A DNA stretch of 50,917 bases, from contig JAFPWN010000014.1 in the NCBI GenBank assembly GCA_017412765.1, forward strand, positions 1 to 50,917. The letters run 5' to 3'. Under the pieces are notes generated by a model, which saw only the letters and a list, made by a program, of their open reading frames with translations, searched no databases and was not told the origin of the DNA. The translations under genes were made by a program, and so were the position numbers. This DNA comes from Oscillospiraceae bacterium (GTDB taxonomy: Bacteria > Bacillota > Clostridia > Oscillospirales > Oscillospiraceae). Of the stretch, positions 33,540 to 42,068 are shown one piece after another; position 1 is the stretch's first letter; each line of letters begins with the position of its first letter.

Positions 33540-33743
33540 ATGGAGATAATAGTCAACCTCGACGTTATGATGGCAAAGCGCAAAATATCGTCCACCGAGC
33601 TTTCGGAGCGCATCGGCATAACTCCGGCGAATCTCTCGATTCTCAAGACCGGAAAGGCGAAGGCCATCAGATTTTCGACATTAATGGCGCTGTGCAGGGA
33701 GCTTGACTGTCAGCCCGGCGATATACTCGAGTACAGGGAGTAA
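33540..33743 (+). CDS. Small XRE (YozG-type) transcriptional regulator
   Basis: A 67-aa Cro/C1-type helix-turn-helix protein covering little else than the DNA-binding domain: MMAKRKISSTELSERIGITP then ANLSILKTGKAKAIRFSTL. The C-terminal LDCQPGDILEY is typical of YozG-like regulators. It is coupled with the DUF2975 gene upstream, and its stop overlaps the next start (TAATG). Confidence 0.88.
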   Translation: MEIIVNLDVMMAKRKISSTELSERIGITPANLSILKTGKAKAIRFSTLMALCRELDCQPGDILEYRE

Positions 33744-35029
33744 TGAATATGGATGAAATAAGAGCTCCGGAGGGCGAAGCGCCCGCCGGTGTGATAACTG
33801 CGCCCCGATTTACAGCAAAGCCGATCGAAATAATTGCGGCGTGCCTGTCCTACGTCCTCGCATATATATGGATTGAGTTCGCGTTCGGCTGCAATCTTTT
33901 TGAAAAAATAGCATTTCCACTTGGATTTCTCGGTTGCGTTGAGATCGCAAACCGGGGCAAAAAGCGCAAAGTGGAGGATTATCTGTGGCTTGCGTGCTTT
34001 CTTATGCTGTGGGCGGGGAGTGTTTTCAGCAGACAGAATGCCTTTGAGGATGGGTTTCTGCCGCTCTTTATCTTCCACGGCGAGGCGATATGGTACGCAT
34101 TGAGCCGTTCCGACGCGCTTTTTGAGGGTAAGACCGGGAGATTTCTGCCGACAGACGCGCTTTTCGGCGCCGTCGTCTACCCGTTTAAGTACTTCTTCCT
34201 GCGCATCCGAACGATATGGTACGGTATTTCGAGCATCGGCAGAGAGAAGAAGGATTGGGAAAAGCTCCTCTGGGGGATTGCGGCGGTCGCTTTCGGAGGC
34301 GTGCTGTTCGCCGGCGCCGTCAATATGCTCTCGCTTGCGGATGACGAGTTCGGCGGGATAGTCGGAAGCATAACGGGGTGGTTTACCTTTGAAATCGACG
34401 AGCTGACGGTGTACAGAATACTGTTCAGCATCCCCTGCGGCGCGTATCTCTACGGCGTGATGTGCGGAATGGCAAGAGAGAAGCGCGAGGAGATCGACCG
34501 CAGGCGCAACTTGCTCGACGGCTTTCTTGCCCGGCTCGGCAAGGTACCGACGGCGGCGTGGCTCTGTATAACGGCCGCCTTCTGCGCGGTGTACGCGTTT
34601 TTCTTCGCGCTCCAGTTCAAGTATCTTTTCGGTGCTTTTACGCGCACACTGCCCGAGGGCTTCATCGTCTCGGAATACGCGCGTCAGGGATTTTTCGAGC
34701 TTTGCAAGGTGATGGCGATAAACTTCACGCTCCTTTGGCTCGTTCTCAGAACGTCCGCCGGCAACGCGAGAAAAAATGCGCTGCTCCGGGCAGCGTCCGC
34801 CGCGCTCATAGTCGAGAGCATGGTGTTCGCGGTGATCGCAGCATCGAAGCTCTGGCTCTATATCGACTGCTTCGGCTTCACACCGCTGAGACTGCAGTCC
34901 GCGTGGCTTGTGAGCGTGCTTTTTGCCGGCTGTATCGCGGCGCTCGTGAGCCTGCTCGCTGACAGAAGAACTACCCGCTGGTGGGCGATATACTCCGCTG
35001 TCAGCCTCTGCGCACTGACTTTAATATAG
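33743..35029 (+). CDS. DUF4153-like polytopic membrane protein
   Basis: A 428-aa protein with about ten predicted helices. The architecture and segments such as FALQFKYLFGAFTRTLPEGF and EYARQGFFELCKVMAIN resemble DUF4153/DUF4173 proteins, a family of unknown function often found next to small XRE regulators. A hydrophilic loop near residues 245-270 is basic. It overlaps the XRE gene by one base. Confidence 0.7.
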   Translation: MNMDEIRAPEGEAPAGVITAPRFTAKPIEIIAACLSYVLAYIWIEFAFGCNLFEKIAFPLGFLGCVEIANRGKKRKVEDYLWLACFLMLWAGSVFSRQNAFEDGFLPLFIFHGEAIWYALSRSDALFEGKTGRFLPTDALFGAVVYPFKYFFLRIRTIWYGISSIGREKKDWEKLLWGIAAVAFGGVLFAGAVNMLSLADDEFGGIVGSITGWFTFEIDELTVYRILFSIPCGAYLYGVMCGMAREKREEIDRRRNLLDGFLARLGKVPTAAWLCITAAFCAVYAFFFALQFKYLFGAFTRTLPEGFIVSEYARQGFFELCKVMAINFTLLWLVLRTSAGNARKNALLRAASAALIVESMVFAVIAASKLWLYIDCFGFTPLRLQSAWLVSVLFAGCIAALVSLLADRRTTRWWAIYSAVSLCALTLI

Positions 35030-35035
35030 TATCTG

Positions 35036-35065
35036 ATCGGAGGGAGAAAAACCCTCCGATTTTTC
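35036..35065 (+). terminator. Terminator after the DUF4153-like gene
   Basis: Arms ATCGGAGGG and CCCTCCGAT around AGAAAAA, followed by TTTTTC. Confidence 0.88.
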
Positions 35066-35094
35066 TTGACAAGATGTGCCGTATGTGCTAACAT
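35066..35094 (+). promoter_or_regulatory. Promoter of the SPFH operon
   Basis: TTGACA (35066-35071), 17 bp, TAACAT (35089-35094), directly abutting the preceding terminator. Confidence 0.75.
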
Positions 35095-35128
35095 GATGAT
35101 ATCAAAAAGATATCAGGAGGTAGAACAA

Positions 35129-36178
35129 ATGACAGAAAAAATCATCTACGGCAAGAAAAACGGCATGGCTGTTCTTCTTATCACGATCGGCGCGCATTTC
35201 GCTTCGGTCGCGCTTATCATCCTCGGCGGAATCAACATCGGTATCGGCGAGGATATGGGAATCCGCTTTAATCTCGTGCTCGGCGTTATACTGCTCATAG
35301 TCGGCATCGTCGCCTGCGTCGCGCTCAGCATAGTCTACGGCGGACTCAAGGTTCTGAAGCCGCAGGAGGCGCTTGTGCTGACGCTCTTCGGCAAGTACAT
35401 AGGAACGCTGAAGGGCGAGGGCTTCTACTTTGTAAACCCGTTCTGCTCCTCCATTAACCCCGCGGCAAAGACGAAGCTCAACCAGTCCGGCGACGTGGAC
35501 GGCGGCAAGGGCGCAGGCATCGTTCTGAACGCCTCCGGCGCGAACGTCGAGGTGCAGTCTGTCAACAACAAGATCTCGCTCAAGATCATGACCCTCAACA
35601 ACAACCGCCAGAAGATCAACGACTGCCTCGGCAATCCTATTGAGATCGGCATCGCCGTAATGTGGCGCGTAGTGGATACCGCAAAGGCTGTGTTCAACGT
35701 CGATAACTACAAGGAGTATCTCTCACTCCAGTGCGACTCTGCGCTCAGAAACATCGTGCGCGTATATCCCTATGACGTCGCGCCCAACGTGGACACCACC
35801 GGCGACGGAATCGCGGACGAGGGCTCGCTCCGCGGCTCAAGCGAGGTCGTCGCTCAGCGCATCAGAGACGAGATACAGGAGAAGGTAAAGGAAGCCGGAC
35901 TTGAGATCATCGAGGCCCGCATCACATACCTCGCTTACGCGCCGGAGATCGCCTCGGTAATGCTCCAGCGCCAGCAGGCGAGCGCGATAATCGCCGCCCG
36001 TCAGATGATAGTAGACGGCGCCGTCGGAATGGTCAAGATGGCGATCGACAAGCTCTCCGAGGACGAGATAATCACTCTCGACGAGGAGAGAAAGGCGCAG
36101 ATGGTATCGAATCTTCTCGTAGTTCTCTGCGGCAACAAGGATGCTCAGCCGGTCGTTAACTCCGGCAGCATCTATTAA
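35129..36178 (+). CDS. SPFH/prohibitin-domain membrane protein
   Basis: A 349-aa protein with two N-terminal membrane helices (about residues 12-35 and 45-70) and then an SPFH domain (about 80-300): LKPQEALVLTLFGKYIGTLKGEGFYFVNPF, here only its start, then PIEIGIAVMWRVVDTAKAVFNVDNY. The C-terminal helix QRQQASAIIAARQMIV is the usual oligomerisation region. SPFH proteins build ring or cage assemblies in membrane microdomains. The ATG at 35129 follows CAGGAGG. It leads an operon with two small RHH proteins and a YhfC-type protease. Confidence 0.87.
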   Translation: MTEKIIYGKKNGMAVLLITIGAHFASVALIILGGINIGIGEDMGIRFNLVLGVILLIVGIVACVALSIVYGGLKVLKPQEALVLTLFGKYIGTLKGEGFYFVNPFCSSINPAAKTKLNQSGDVDGGKGAGIVLNASGANVEVQSVNNKISLKIMTLNNNRQKINDCLGNPIEIGIAVMWRVVDTAKAVFNVDNYKEYLSLQCDSALRNIVRVYPYDVAPNVDTTGDGIADEGSLRGSSEVVAQRIRDEIQEKVKEAGLEIIEARITYLAYAPEIASVMLQRQQASAIIAARQMIVDGAVGMVKMAIDKLSEDEIITLDEERKAQMVSNLLVVLCGNKDAQPVVNSGSIY

Positions 36179-36179
36179 A

Positions 36180-36416
36180 ATGGACAGGGAAGAGGCGCTC
36201 CGCGAACGCCTTGAGAGAATAAAGACACTCGAGGAGGAGATCGCGGCGCGCGAAAAGGCTCTCAGGGATAAGGAGAGCGCGCGAAAGCAGATAGTTCTGC
36301 GGCTCTCCCCATCGCTATGGAGCGAAATAGCAAAGTGGGCGGACGAGGATTTCCGCAGCATAAACGGGCAGATAGAGTATATACTGACAGACGCGGTCAG
36401 CAGGAGAAAGAAATGA
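36180..36416 (+). CDS. Small coiled-coil plus ribbon-helix-helix (Arc-like) protein
   Basis: A 78-aa protein. A charged coiled-coil stretch (about residues 1-35, EEALRERLERIKTLEEEIAA) is followed by an Arc-type ribbon-helix-helix segment (KQIVLRLSPSLWSEIAKWAD then FRSINGQIEYILTDAV). The start codon overlaps the run of A's directly after the SPFH stop. It overlaps the next gene by ATGA. Short adaptor proteins of this kind recur after SPFH genes in Bacillota; DNA binding is not proven. Confidence 0.78.
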   Translation: MDREEALRERLERIKTLEEEIAAREKALRDKESARKQIVLRLSPSLWSEIAKWADEDFRSINGQIEYILTDAVSRRKK

Positions 36417-36577
36417 AAAACTTTTCCGTCCGTATCGACGAGGAGCTTCTGAAGAAGCTCCACTACGTCGCGGAAAGCGAGGCGAGAAGCGCAAACTGCG
36501 AGATAAACCGCCTTATCCGCGAGAGAGTTCGAAATTACGAGATCAAAAACGGCAGAATCGAGGTAAAATCGAAATGA
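36413..36577 (+). CDS. Small ribbon-helix-helix (Arc-like) protein
   Basis: A 54-aa protein with the whole RHH pattern: NFSVRIDEELLKKLHYVAES, then SANCEINRLIRERVRNYE. It is coupled by overlap at both ends (ATGA with the gene before and after). Two adjacent RHH genes may form a heterodimer. No toxin-like partner is visible, so it is not called an antitoxin. Confidence 0.8.
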   Translation: MKNFSVRIDEELLKKLHYVAESEARSANCEINRLIRERVRNYEIKNGRIEVKSK

Positions 36578-37290
36578 ATATCCCGGTTATTGTTATATAT
36601 CTTTTATCGGCGCTCATAATACCCGCTGCGGCGTACTTTATTATGAAGGCACGCCCGAAATCATACTTTGTCGGCTGCGGTGTTTTCTTTGTGTTCGCGC
36701 TCATTTTAGAGGGCGCAATAAACGCTGCGCTGAGTACGTTTTTCCCGAAGGCGTTTGAAAACATATGGTTTTACGCCGCCTACGGCGGGCTTATGGCGGG
36801 CGTGTTCGAGGAGGTCGGGCGGTATATCGCGTTCAGAACGCTCCTTAAAAGCGACCTCGGAGACGACAGAACTGCGCTCAGCTACGGCGCGGGTCACGGC
36901 GGAATGGAAGCGTTTCTGGTGCTCATCAGCGTTGCGCTGAACATATTTATCGCTTCGACCGTGACGGGTGAGCAGTACAAGGAGGCAATTGACCAGTATA
37001 TGTCCATCGGCGTTTCCGATTCTCTGCTCGCGGCAGCCGAGAGGATCATGGCGGTCGCTGTTCACATTTCGCTCAGCGTGATAGTTTTCTTCGGCGCAAA
37101 GAAGAAAAAGCCCGCGCTCCTGATCCTTGCCATCGCGCTCCACGCGGCATTTGACGGCTTGCTCGTTGTGATAAACAATTTCTTCGGCATCGTGTGGGCT
37201 GAAGTCGCCGTCGCGGTCTCAGCCGCTCTGCTTGTGTGGCTTTCGTATTCGATATGGAAGGGGATCAATAAACATGCAGATATACGATAA
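36574..37290 (+). CDS. YhfC family intramembrane metalloprotease
   Basis: A 238-aa protein with about seven helices. Motifs of the YhfC branch of the CPBP/PrsW-like intramembrane metalloproteases: FEEVGRYIAFR (Glu-Glu, near residue 77), YGAGHGGMEAFL (His near 108), AERIMAVAVHISLSV (His near 168), and ALHAAFDGLL (His near 190). These residues would bind the zinc inside the membrane. The target is unknown. The position behind an SPFH gene suggests work on membrane proteins held by that assembly (inference). Confidence 0.85.
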   Translation: MNIPVIVIYLLSALIIPAAAYFIMKARPKSYFVGCGVFFVFALILEGAINAALSTFFPKAFENIWFYAAYGGLMAGVFEEVGRYIAFRTLLKSDLGDDRTALSYGAGHGGMEAFLVLISVALNIFIASTVTGEQYKEAIDQYMSIGVSDSLLAAAERIMAVAVHISLSVIVFFGAKKKKPALLILAIALHAAFDGLLVVINNFFGIVWAEVAVAVSAALLVWLSYSIWKGINKHADIR

Positions 37291-37612
37291 ACTGATCGAG
37301 CGCGCAGATAAGCTCCTTGAGGAGAGTCCAGAGGCGCTGTTTGCCATAGCGTTGATCACGAAAAACGGCAGCCTTTACGCTGAGACGAGGGAGGAGAGCC
37401 TATTTTCACGCTGGAGAGCCGACGTTGACCTTGCCGAAAGGCTGACTGCGTGCGGGGACACGGAGGTGACGAATCTCGCGGTCGTATTCAGAGGCGGCGC
37501 GCTTGAAAATCCGGGCTGGCATCTGACCGGCATACTTCGCGCGATAGATGAGAAAAATGCGGATACGAAATATATCCTGCGCGGCGCAGATTACGTTGAA
37601 AGAACGATATAA
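37274..37612 (+). CDS. Hypothetical protein, last gene of the SPFH operon
   Basis: A 112-aa soluble acidic protein, not recognised. It overlaps the protease gene by 17 bases, has GGGGATC as a weak ribosome site, and shows no signal peptide or membrane helix. The predicted pattern is helix at 3-20, then beta-rich (FAIALITKNGSLYAET; TNLAVVFRGG). Confidence 0.65.
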   Translation: MQIYDKLIERADKLLEESPEALFAIALITKNGSLYAETREESLFSRWRADVDLAERLTACGDTEVTNLAVVFRGGALENPGWHLTGILRAIDEKNADTKYILRGADYVERTI

Positions 37613-37616
37613 CAAT

Positions 37617-37640
37617 AGGGCGGCTCGTATGAGCCGCCCT
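37617..37640 (+). terminator. Terminator-like hairpin abutting repeat copy B (left)
   Basis: Arms AGGGCGGCTC and GAGCCGCCCT around GTAT, 4 bases after the preceding stop. Its last base is the first base of the 165-bp element. Confidence 0.7.
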
Positions 37641-37804
37641 CAATGCGTCGACAAAGTCTCCGCATCGAACATATTTTGCGCTCTCTGAGCGCAAAATATG
37701 ACGCCTGCGGGCGGGTGATGCGACGTGAAGTGGCCTCTCGGCCGGCCCCTTCACAGAACCCCGCCACCTTTATCCTACGCTGTTCTTCTTTGTCTACAGT
37801 CTGA
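37640..37804 (-). repeat. 165-bp dispersed structured repeat, copy B
   Basis: An inverted second copy of 8559-8723, the same length to the base and roughly 85-90 percent identical by eye. Hairpins: 37670-37700 (14-bp arms CATATTTTGCGCTC / GAGCGCAAAATATG) and 37725-37754 (one mismatch). Relative to copy A, an A-T pair in the first stem has become G-C with both partners changed. It lies between the convergent ends of the SPFH operon and dinB. Confidence 0.85.
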
Positions 37805-37828
37805 GCCCGGCTCGCAATGAGCCGGGCT
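37804..37828 (-). terminator. Terminator-like hairpin abutting repeat copy B (right)
   Basis: Arms AGCCCGGCTC and GAGCCGGGCT around GCAAT, directly after the dinB stop codon on the minus strand. Confidence 0.7.
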
Positions 37829-39037
37829 TTAGCTATGCCTTCGCATATACTCTATCGTTTTATGAAGCGTGTCAGCCTTATAGATCTTGTCGAGGTTGCC
37901 GGCAAAGTCAAGCCCGTAGCGCGCTCCGAGAGAATCGAGCAGCGCCGAAAGCTCGTTTTCACTCCGGTGGGTCTTCTCCTCAATAAGCTCGTCAATGCTT
38001 ATCTGCGGCTCAGGCTCTGCCGAGAGATTGTATATCGAAACGCCGACAAGCCGCGCCGGGCGGTGCTCGACAGAGCCGAGAAGTCTTGCCGCAGTGCGGT
38101 AGATCTCGAGCGGAGAGTCTGTCGAGAATACGAGCTGCGAGCGCGAAATAGACTTCATATCGGCATAGGTGATCTTAAGCGATACGCCCTTGCCGTGAAG
38201 CCCCACGCGCTTTGCGCGTCTGTCAACGCTGAGCGCGAGCAGGAGAAGAACGTCCGAGAGAAGGGCGTAATTATCTACGTCCTTCTGAAAAGTCACCTCG
38301 CGCCCGATGCTCTTCGCGTCCTCCGGCCGGTAAGGAGTTACGGGGCGGTCGTCGATGCCGGAGGCAAGCGAGACGAGCCACTGACCCTGCTTTCCGAGGA
38401 GAGAAACTACCTCGCCGCTCCGCAGAGTGATGTCGCGGACTGTGCGGATGCCGCTGCGATGAAGCTTCTCCGCAGTCTTTTTTCCGACCGTGTACAGCTC
38501 GCGCACGTCGCGCCCGGACATAAGCGCGGTGAATGCCTCGGGGGTGAGAATTTCAAAGTAGCCGTTCGGCTTCTTTTCTTCGCTCGCGGTCTTGGCGGCG
38601 GTCTTGGAGTAGGCGACCCCGACAGAGCAGCTGAGCCCGAGCTCTTCTCGCGTGCGGCGCTTTATCTCGCGCGCTATCTCACGCGCGCCGTCAAAGTCCT
38701 TTGCCCGCGCGGTGACGTCGAGATATGCCTCGTCGTAGGCGACTGATTCGAGCGCCGCAGCGTAGTCGCTCCAAATAACGTGCAGTGCGTCGGATACCGC
38801 CTTGTACTTATCCATATGCGGGTGCATATAGATGCCGTTCGGGCAGAGGCGGTAGGCGTCCTTTATATTCATCGCCGAGTGAACGCCGTATTTCCGCGCC
38901 TCGTAGCTGCAGGTCGCAACGACGCCCCGCTCGTTCGGCAGAGAGCCGATTATAAGAGGCTTTCCGCGCAGACCGGGGTCGTCGCGTATCTCGACCGCGG
39001 CGAAAAAGGCGTCCATATCGACGTGGATAATTATCAT
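37829..39037 (-). CDS. dinB: DNA polymerase IV (Y family)
   Basis: A low-fidelity translesion polymerase. The catalytic carboxylates are in IIIHVDMDAFFAAVE at the start and SVAYDEAYLDVT near residue 105. A helix-hairpin-helix region (LYTVGKKTAEKLHRSGI) is near 180, and the little-finger domain about 235-345. The C-terminus (about 355-402) is an extension with no clear beta-clamp motif seen. It overlaps the radical SAM gene by 4 bases. No LexA-type box was recognised upstream. Confidence 0.93.
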   Translation of the reverse strand: MIIIHVDMDAFFAAVEIRDDPGLRGKPLIIGSLPNERGVVATCSYEARKYGVHSAMNIKDAYRLCPNGIYMHPHMDKYKAVSDALHVIWSDYAAALESVAYDEAYLDVTARAKDFDGAREIAREIKRRTREELGLSCSVGVAYSKTAAKTASEEKKPNGYFEILTPEAFTALMSGRDVRELYTVGKKTAEKLHRSGIRTVRDITLRSGEVVSLLGKQGQWLVSLASGIDDRPVTPYRPEDAKSIGREVTFQKDVDNYALLSDVLLLLALSVDRRAKRVGLHGKGVSLKITYADMKSISRSQLVFSTDSPLEIYRTAARLLGSVEHRPARLVGVSIYNLSAEPEPQISIDELIEEKTHRSENELSALLDSLGARYGLDFAGNLDKIYKADTLHKTIEYMRRHS

Positions 39038-40122
39038 TTGCCGCCGTTTAAGATAGCCTCGACCTCATCGCGCTTTTCGTAGAGCACACAGCCTCCGGCA
39101 TGGTCGTCGAGAAGAATGCTTCCGTCGCGCAGGGCGGTGAAAAGCGGCGAGCGCATAGCCTCGCGCAGCGATGAATTGCGCACGTTTACGTCTGAGTACG
39201 GCGAGAAGGGACATGGCTCCGCGCCGCCGTGAGAGTTTATGTGGAAGAAGCCGCGGCCCGCCGCAACGCAGCCGCCGGAGCTTTTTTCATCGCCCGGGAA
39301 GGAGATGTAGACCATCTCCGGCGCTTTTTCGCGCAGTCGCTCGATCTCGCGCGCGAGGTACTCGCGCTCGCTGTCGCCGGGAGCAAGCTCCTGACTCTCG
39401 TCCGTCACGGGCACGAATTCGACGTATATGACCGCCTTGCACCCTCTGTCAGACAGCTCCTTCAAGAACTCCGGACTCGTCACCTCTCTGTAATTTTCCG
39501 TCGTGACGGTGACTGACGCGCCGAAGATAAGTCCGCGCGCGTGGAGCTTATCCATATTCTCGATGAGTTTGTCATATATGCCGTTGCCGCGGCGCGAATC
39601 GGTCTTTTCTCTGTCGCCCTCGATACTCATTATGGGCAGGAGGTTGCGGCACTTGTCGAACAGCTCAAAGTAGCGCGCGTCCATATAGGTGCCGTTAGTA
39701 AAGATGGGGAAGAGGATGCCGGGCTTTCTGCCTGCCGCCTCGATAATATCGCGGCGTATCATCGGCTCGCCTCCGGCAAGCAGGATAAAGCTTATGCCGA
39801 GAGAGTCCGCCTCGTCGAAAATGCGGAACCACTCCTCGCTTGTGAGCTGGCTCACCGGCTCTGAATCGACTGTTGCATTGTTGCAGCGAGAGTAGCAGCC
39901 CGCGCAGTGGAGGTTGCAGCGGCTCGTTATGCTCGCAATGAGAAACGGCGGTATGTGCTCGCCACTGTCCTCGGCTATGCGGCGCTTTCTCGAAGCCGCG
40001 GCGCTGGCAGCCGCGAACGAGAGCATAAAAGCGCTCTCGCGCGGGTTCTTAAGAGTGGCTTTCAGCGCGTCCGCAACGACGCGTTCAACGCCGCGCGTCA
40101 TATAATCCTGTATGTCGAACAT
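39034..40122 (-). CDS. Radical SAM protein with SPASM-like C-terminus
   Basis: A 362-aa radical S-adenosylmethionine enzyme. SITSRCNLHCAGCYSRCN (near residue 68) holds the CxxxCxxC ligands of the 4Fe-4S cluster, with further cysteines right after. LLAGGEPMIRRDI follows as the SAM-binding GGE motif. A C-terminal Cys-rich part (GGCVAAGRGFFHINSHGGAE, then PCPFSP and CVLYEK) suggests auxiliary cluster binding. The substrate is unknown and no precursor peptide gene is visible. It is translationally coupled with dinB. Confidence 0.85.
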   Translation of the reverse strand: MFDIQDYMTRGVERVVADALKATLKNPRESAFMLSFAAASAAASRKRRIAEDSGEHIPPFLIASITSRCNLHCAGCYSRCNNATVDSEPVSQLTSEEWFRIFDEADSLGISFILLAGGEPMIRRDIIEAAGRKPGILFPIFTNGTYMDARYFELFDKCRNLLPIMSIEGDREKTDSRRGNGIYDKLIENMDKLHARGLIFGASVTVTTENYREVTSPEFLKELSDRGCKAVIYVEFVPVTDESQELAPGDSEREYLAREIERLREKAPEMVYISFPGDEKSSGGCVAAGRGFFHINSHGGAEPCPFSPYSDVNVRNSSLREAMRSPLFTALRDGSILLDDHAGGCVLYEKRDEVEAILNGGK

Positions 40123-40157
40123 TATCGTTTCTCCTCGGGGTTTATTATTCGTTAATG

Positions 40158-41117
40158 TCAGCAGAATGAGTTAAGCTGCAAAAGATGCGATATATGCTGA
40201 AGCGCGGCGATGCCTCCCGCGCTGTTTCCTTTTTCGTTCAGCGCAGGGCCGTAGGTTCCGATACCACAGCGGTCTTTAACGCTTGCGGTGATCCCGCCGC
40301 CGACGCCGCTTTTCGACGGTATGCCAACAAGCACGCCGTATTCGCCGGATTCATCGTACAGTCCGCAGGTGTACATCAGACTGCGGATGGTTCGTATATA
40401 ACCGGGATGGATCACGTGCTTGCCGGTAAAGGGATTCGTGCCGTTGTTTGCAATCAGCAGGCTCATGTTTGCGAGCGATTCCGCGTTCACGTTAAGAGAG
40501 CACATTCTGAAATACAGATCGAGCGTCTTGTCCGGGTCGCCCTGCAAAACCCCCTTGCTCCTGAGAAGATACGCGATGGCGCGGTTTCTGTCGCCGGTAT
40601 CTCTCTCGGAGCAGTAGACCTCCTCGTTCAGCACAATGCTGTCGTCCATGCAGAAGGCTTTTGCAAAGCTGATGAGATCGTCAAAATCCATAAAGTTCGA
40701 GAGCATACTCATCACCTGTATCGCTCCCGCGTTTATCATGGGATTATAGGGCAGGTCGCTCGCAAGGTCGAGCTTCAGAATGGAGTTGAATGCGTCGCCG
40801 GACGGCTCCATCTTGACGTGAGAAAAAGTCTCCCGGAAGCCGAGAAATTTCAGAGATGCAGCAAGATTTATTACCTTGCTGATGCTCTGAATGGAAAACC
40901 TTTTCTCTGTTTCCCCGAAGGAGATATTATCTCCCGCCATATTCTTGACGCATATACCGAAATCGCCGCCGTCGGCCTTTGCAAGCTCGGGTATATAATC
41001 GGCAACTCTCCCGAGAAAGGCGGCTTCCCTGCCGTTTTCGTACGCCTCCCTGATAACGCGCCTTATCTCGCCGGGATCGTTCTTGTCAAATTCCGGCTGT
41101 TCATATGTGAAATACAT
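40158..41117 (-). CDS. glsA: Glutaminase A
   Basis: Hydrolyses glutamine to glutamate and ammonia; a serine-dependent beta-lactamase-like fold. Motifs: SIQSISKVINLAASL near residue 60 (Ser-x-x-Lys), NPMINAGAI near 113, YLLRSKGVLQGDP near 165, GVLVGIPSKSGVGGGI near 280. The length of 319 aa is normal. The ATG at 41117 follows GGGGGAAAGAG; an in-frame GTG further up reads through att-like sequence and is rejected. Its 5' end and 39 bases upstream recur at 42069-42145. Confidence 0.93.
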   Translation of the reverse strand: MYFTYEQPEFDKNDPGEIRRVIREAYENGREAAFLGRVADYIPELAKADGGDFGICVKNMAGDNISFGETEKRFSIQSISKVINLAASLKFLGFRETFSHVKMEPSGDAFNSILKLDLASDLPYNPMINAGAIQVMSMLSNFMDFDDLISFAKAFCMDDSIVLNEEVYCSERDTGDRNRAIAYLLRSKGVLQGDPDKTLDLYFRMCSLNVNAESLANMSLLIANNGTNPFTGKHVIHPGYIRTIRSLMYTCGLYDESGEYGVLVGIPSKSGVGGGITASVKDRCGIGTYGPALNEKGNSAGGIAALQHISHLLQLNSFC

Positions 41118-41156
41118 ACTCTTTCCCCCTGTAAAAGCTGCTGTTATTCCCACTCG
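41080..41156. repeat. 77-bp direct repeat at the glsA 5' end, copy 1
   Basis: It covers the first 38 bases of glsA and 39 bases upstream, ending in GTTATTCCCACTCG. Copy 2 is at 42069-42145 with one mismatch (T/A). The 912 bp between them carry the methyltransferase gene. Confidence 0.92.
41146..41156. other. att-like core 1 (chromosome junction)
   Basis: ATTCCCACTCG. Read on the minus strand it is CGAGTGGGAAT, continued by AA, so GAG TGG GAA TAA (Glu-Trp-Glu-stop), which is how guaA genes commonly end. The same core recurs at 42135 and 50542. Confidence 0.6.
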
Positions 41157-41212
41157 ACAGAATTATTGTTCGTCCTGTTCATGGTTCCTTCAATTATCCG
41201 ACAAAACCAAAG

Positions 41213-42010
41213 TTATCTCTTCTTGACGCACCAAATCACATTCTTTGCAGATCCTTTTCCGCTTTCTTTGTGGTACCCTCCGAATACATTAACAATCTCG
41301 AATCCTGTCAGCTCCAGAAGATATGTCATTTCCTGACGATACGTCTGCCTCATCTTCAGTGGACGAACTCTTTCTTCAATTACAGTTCCATTCTCATCCA
41401 GCGTTTCAAACTTCCAGTTTCCGCTCATGATCTGAGTATATGGATCATAAGAGATTGCATTATATATCTTTTCGCGCTTTCCCTGCTTATTCGTGTACTC
41501 CAGACGGAAAGAATAATCTGATTCTTTTGTATTCATTTGCTGCGTCTGGAAATACGGATGCGGATCAAATGTATTAAAAGTCAACATGCCTCCATCTACC
41601 AGATTTTCACGGATATTCAAAAGGGCAGCACGCTGAAGTTCCGGTGTCAGAAGATGCATGAATCCGCTTCGAGCAATGATTGCACACGAATACTTCCTGC
41701 CACTCCTGAACTCTGTCATATTGGCAGGAAAGATATTCAGATTGAAGCCGTTCTTCCTGGCTTTTTCATCCGCTACCCGACACATAGCTTCCGAAAGATC
41801 GGTTCCGTCAGCCATGATTCCATGTTCAGCCAGATATAGCAAAACAGCTCCGGTTCCGCAGGCAATATCAATGACACCATCTTTACCATATTCCTTTGCA
41901 AAATCCAAATAGAATTCCTTAAAGCCGGAATGGTTGTCTTCGTTTTTATACATTACATTAAGATATAGATCATAGTTTTCAGCTACATCTTCATAATCAT
42001 GCAAGTCCAT
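41213..42010 (-). CDS. Class I SAM-dependent methyltransferase
   Basis: A 265-aa methyltransferase with a Rossmann fold: motif I GVIDIACGTGAVLLYLAEHG near residue 45, motif II DGTDLSEAMCRVADEKA near 67, and a later IIARSGFMHLLTPE. No substrate can be named. Base composition is clearly lower in GC than the flanking glsA and dinB genes, and the segment is flanked by 77-bp direct repeats, so it was acquired. The DNA between its start and the second repeat holds nothing recognisable. Confidence 0.82.
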   Translation of the reverse strand: MDLHDYEDVAENYDLYLNVMYKNEDNHSGFKEFYLDFAKEYGKDGVIDIACGTGAVLLYLAEHGIMADGTDLSEAMCRVADEKARKNGFNLNIFPANMTEFRSGRKYSCAIIARSGFMHLLTPELQRAALLNIRENLVDGGMLTFNTFDPHPYFQTQQMNTKESDYSFRLEYTNKQGKREKIYNAISYDPYTQIMSGNWKFETLDENGTVIEERVRPLKMRQTYRQEMTYLLELTGFEIVNVFGGYHKESGKGSAKNVIWCVKKR

Positions 42011-42068
42011 TTAACTGCCCTCTATTTGCTCTCATGCGCAAAAACCGAAAAAAGATAACTTCCGAGAA

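Noticed and set aside
36180-36577. The two RHH proteins as a toxin-antitoxin antidote pair
   Set aside because: No toxin-like gene lies in the operon; both proteins have RHH folds and the neighbours are membrane proteins.
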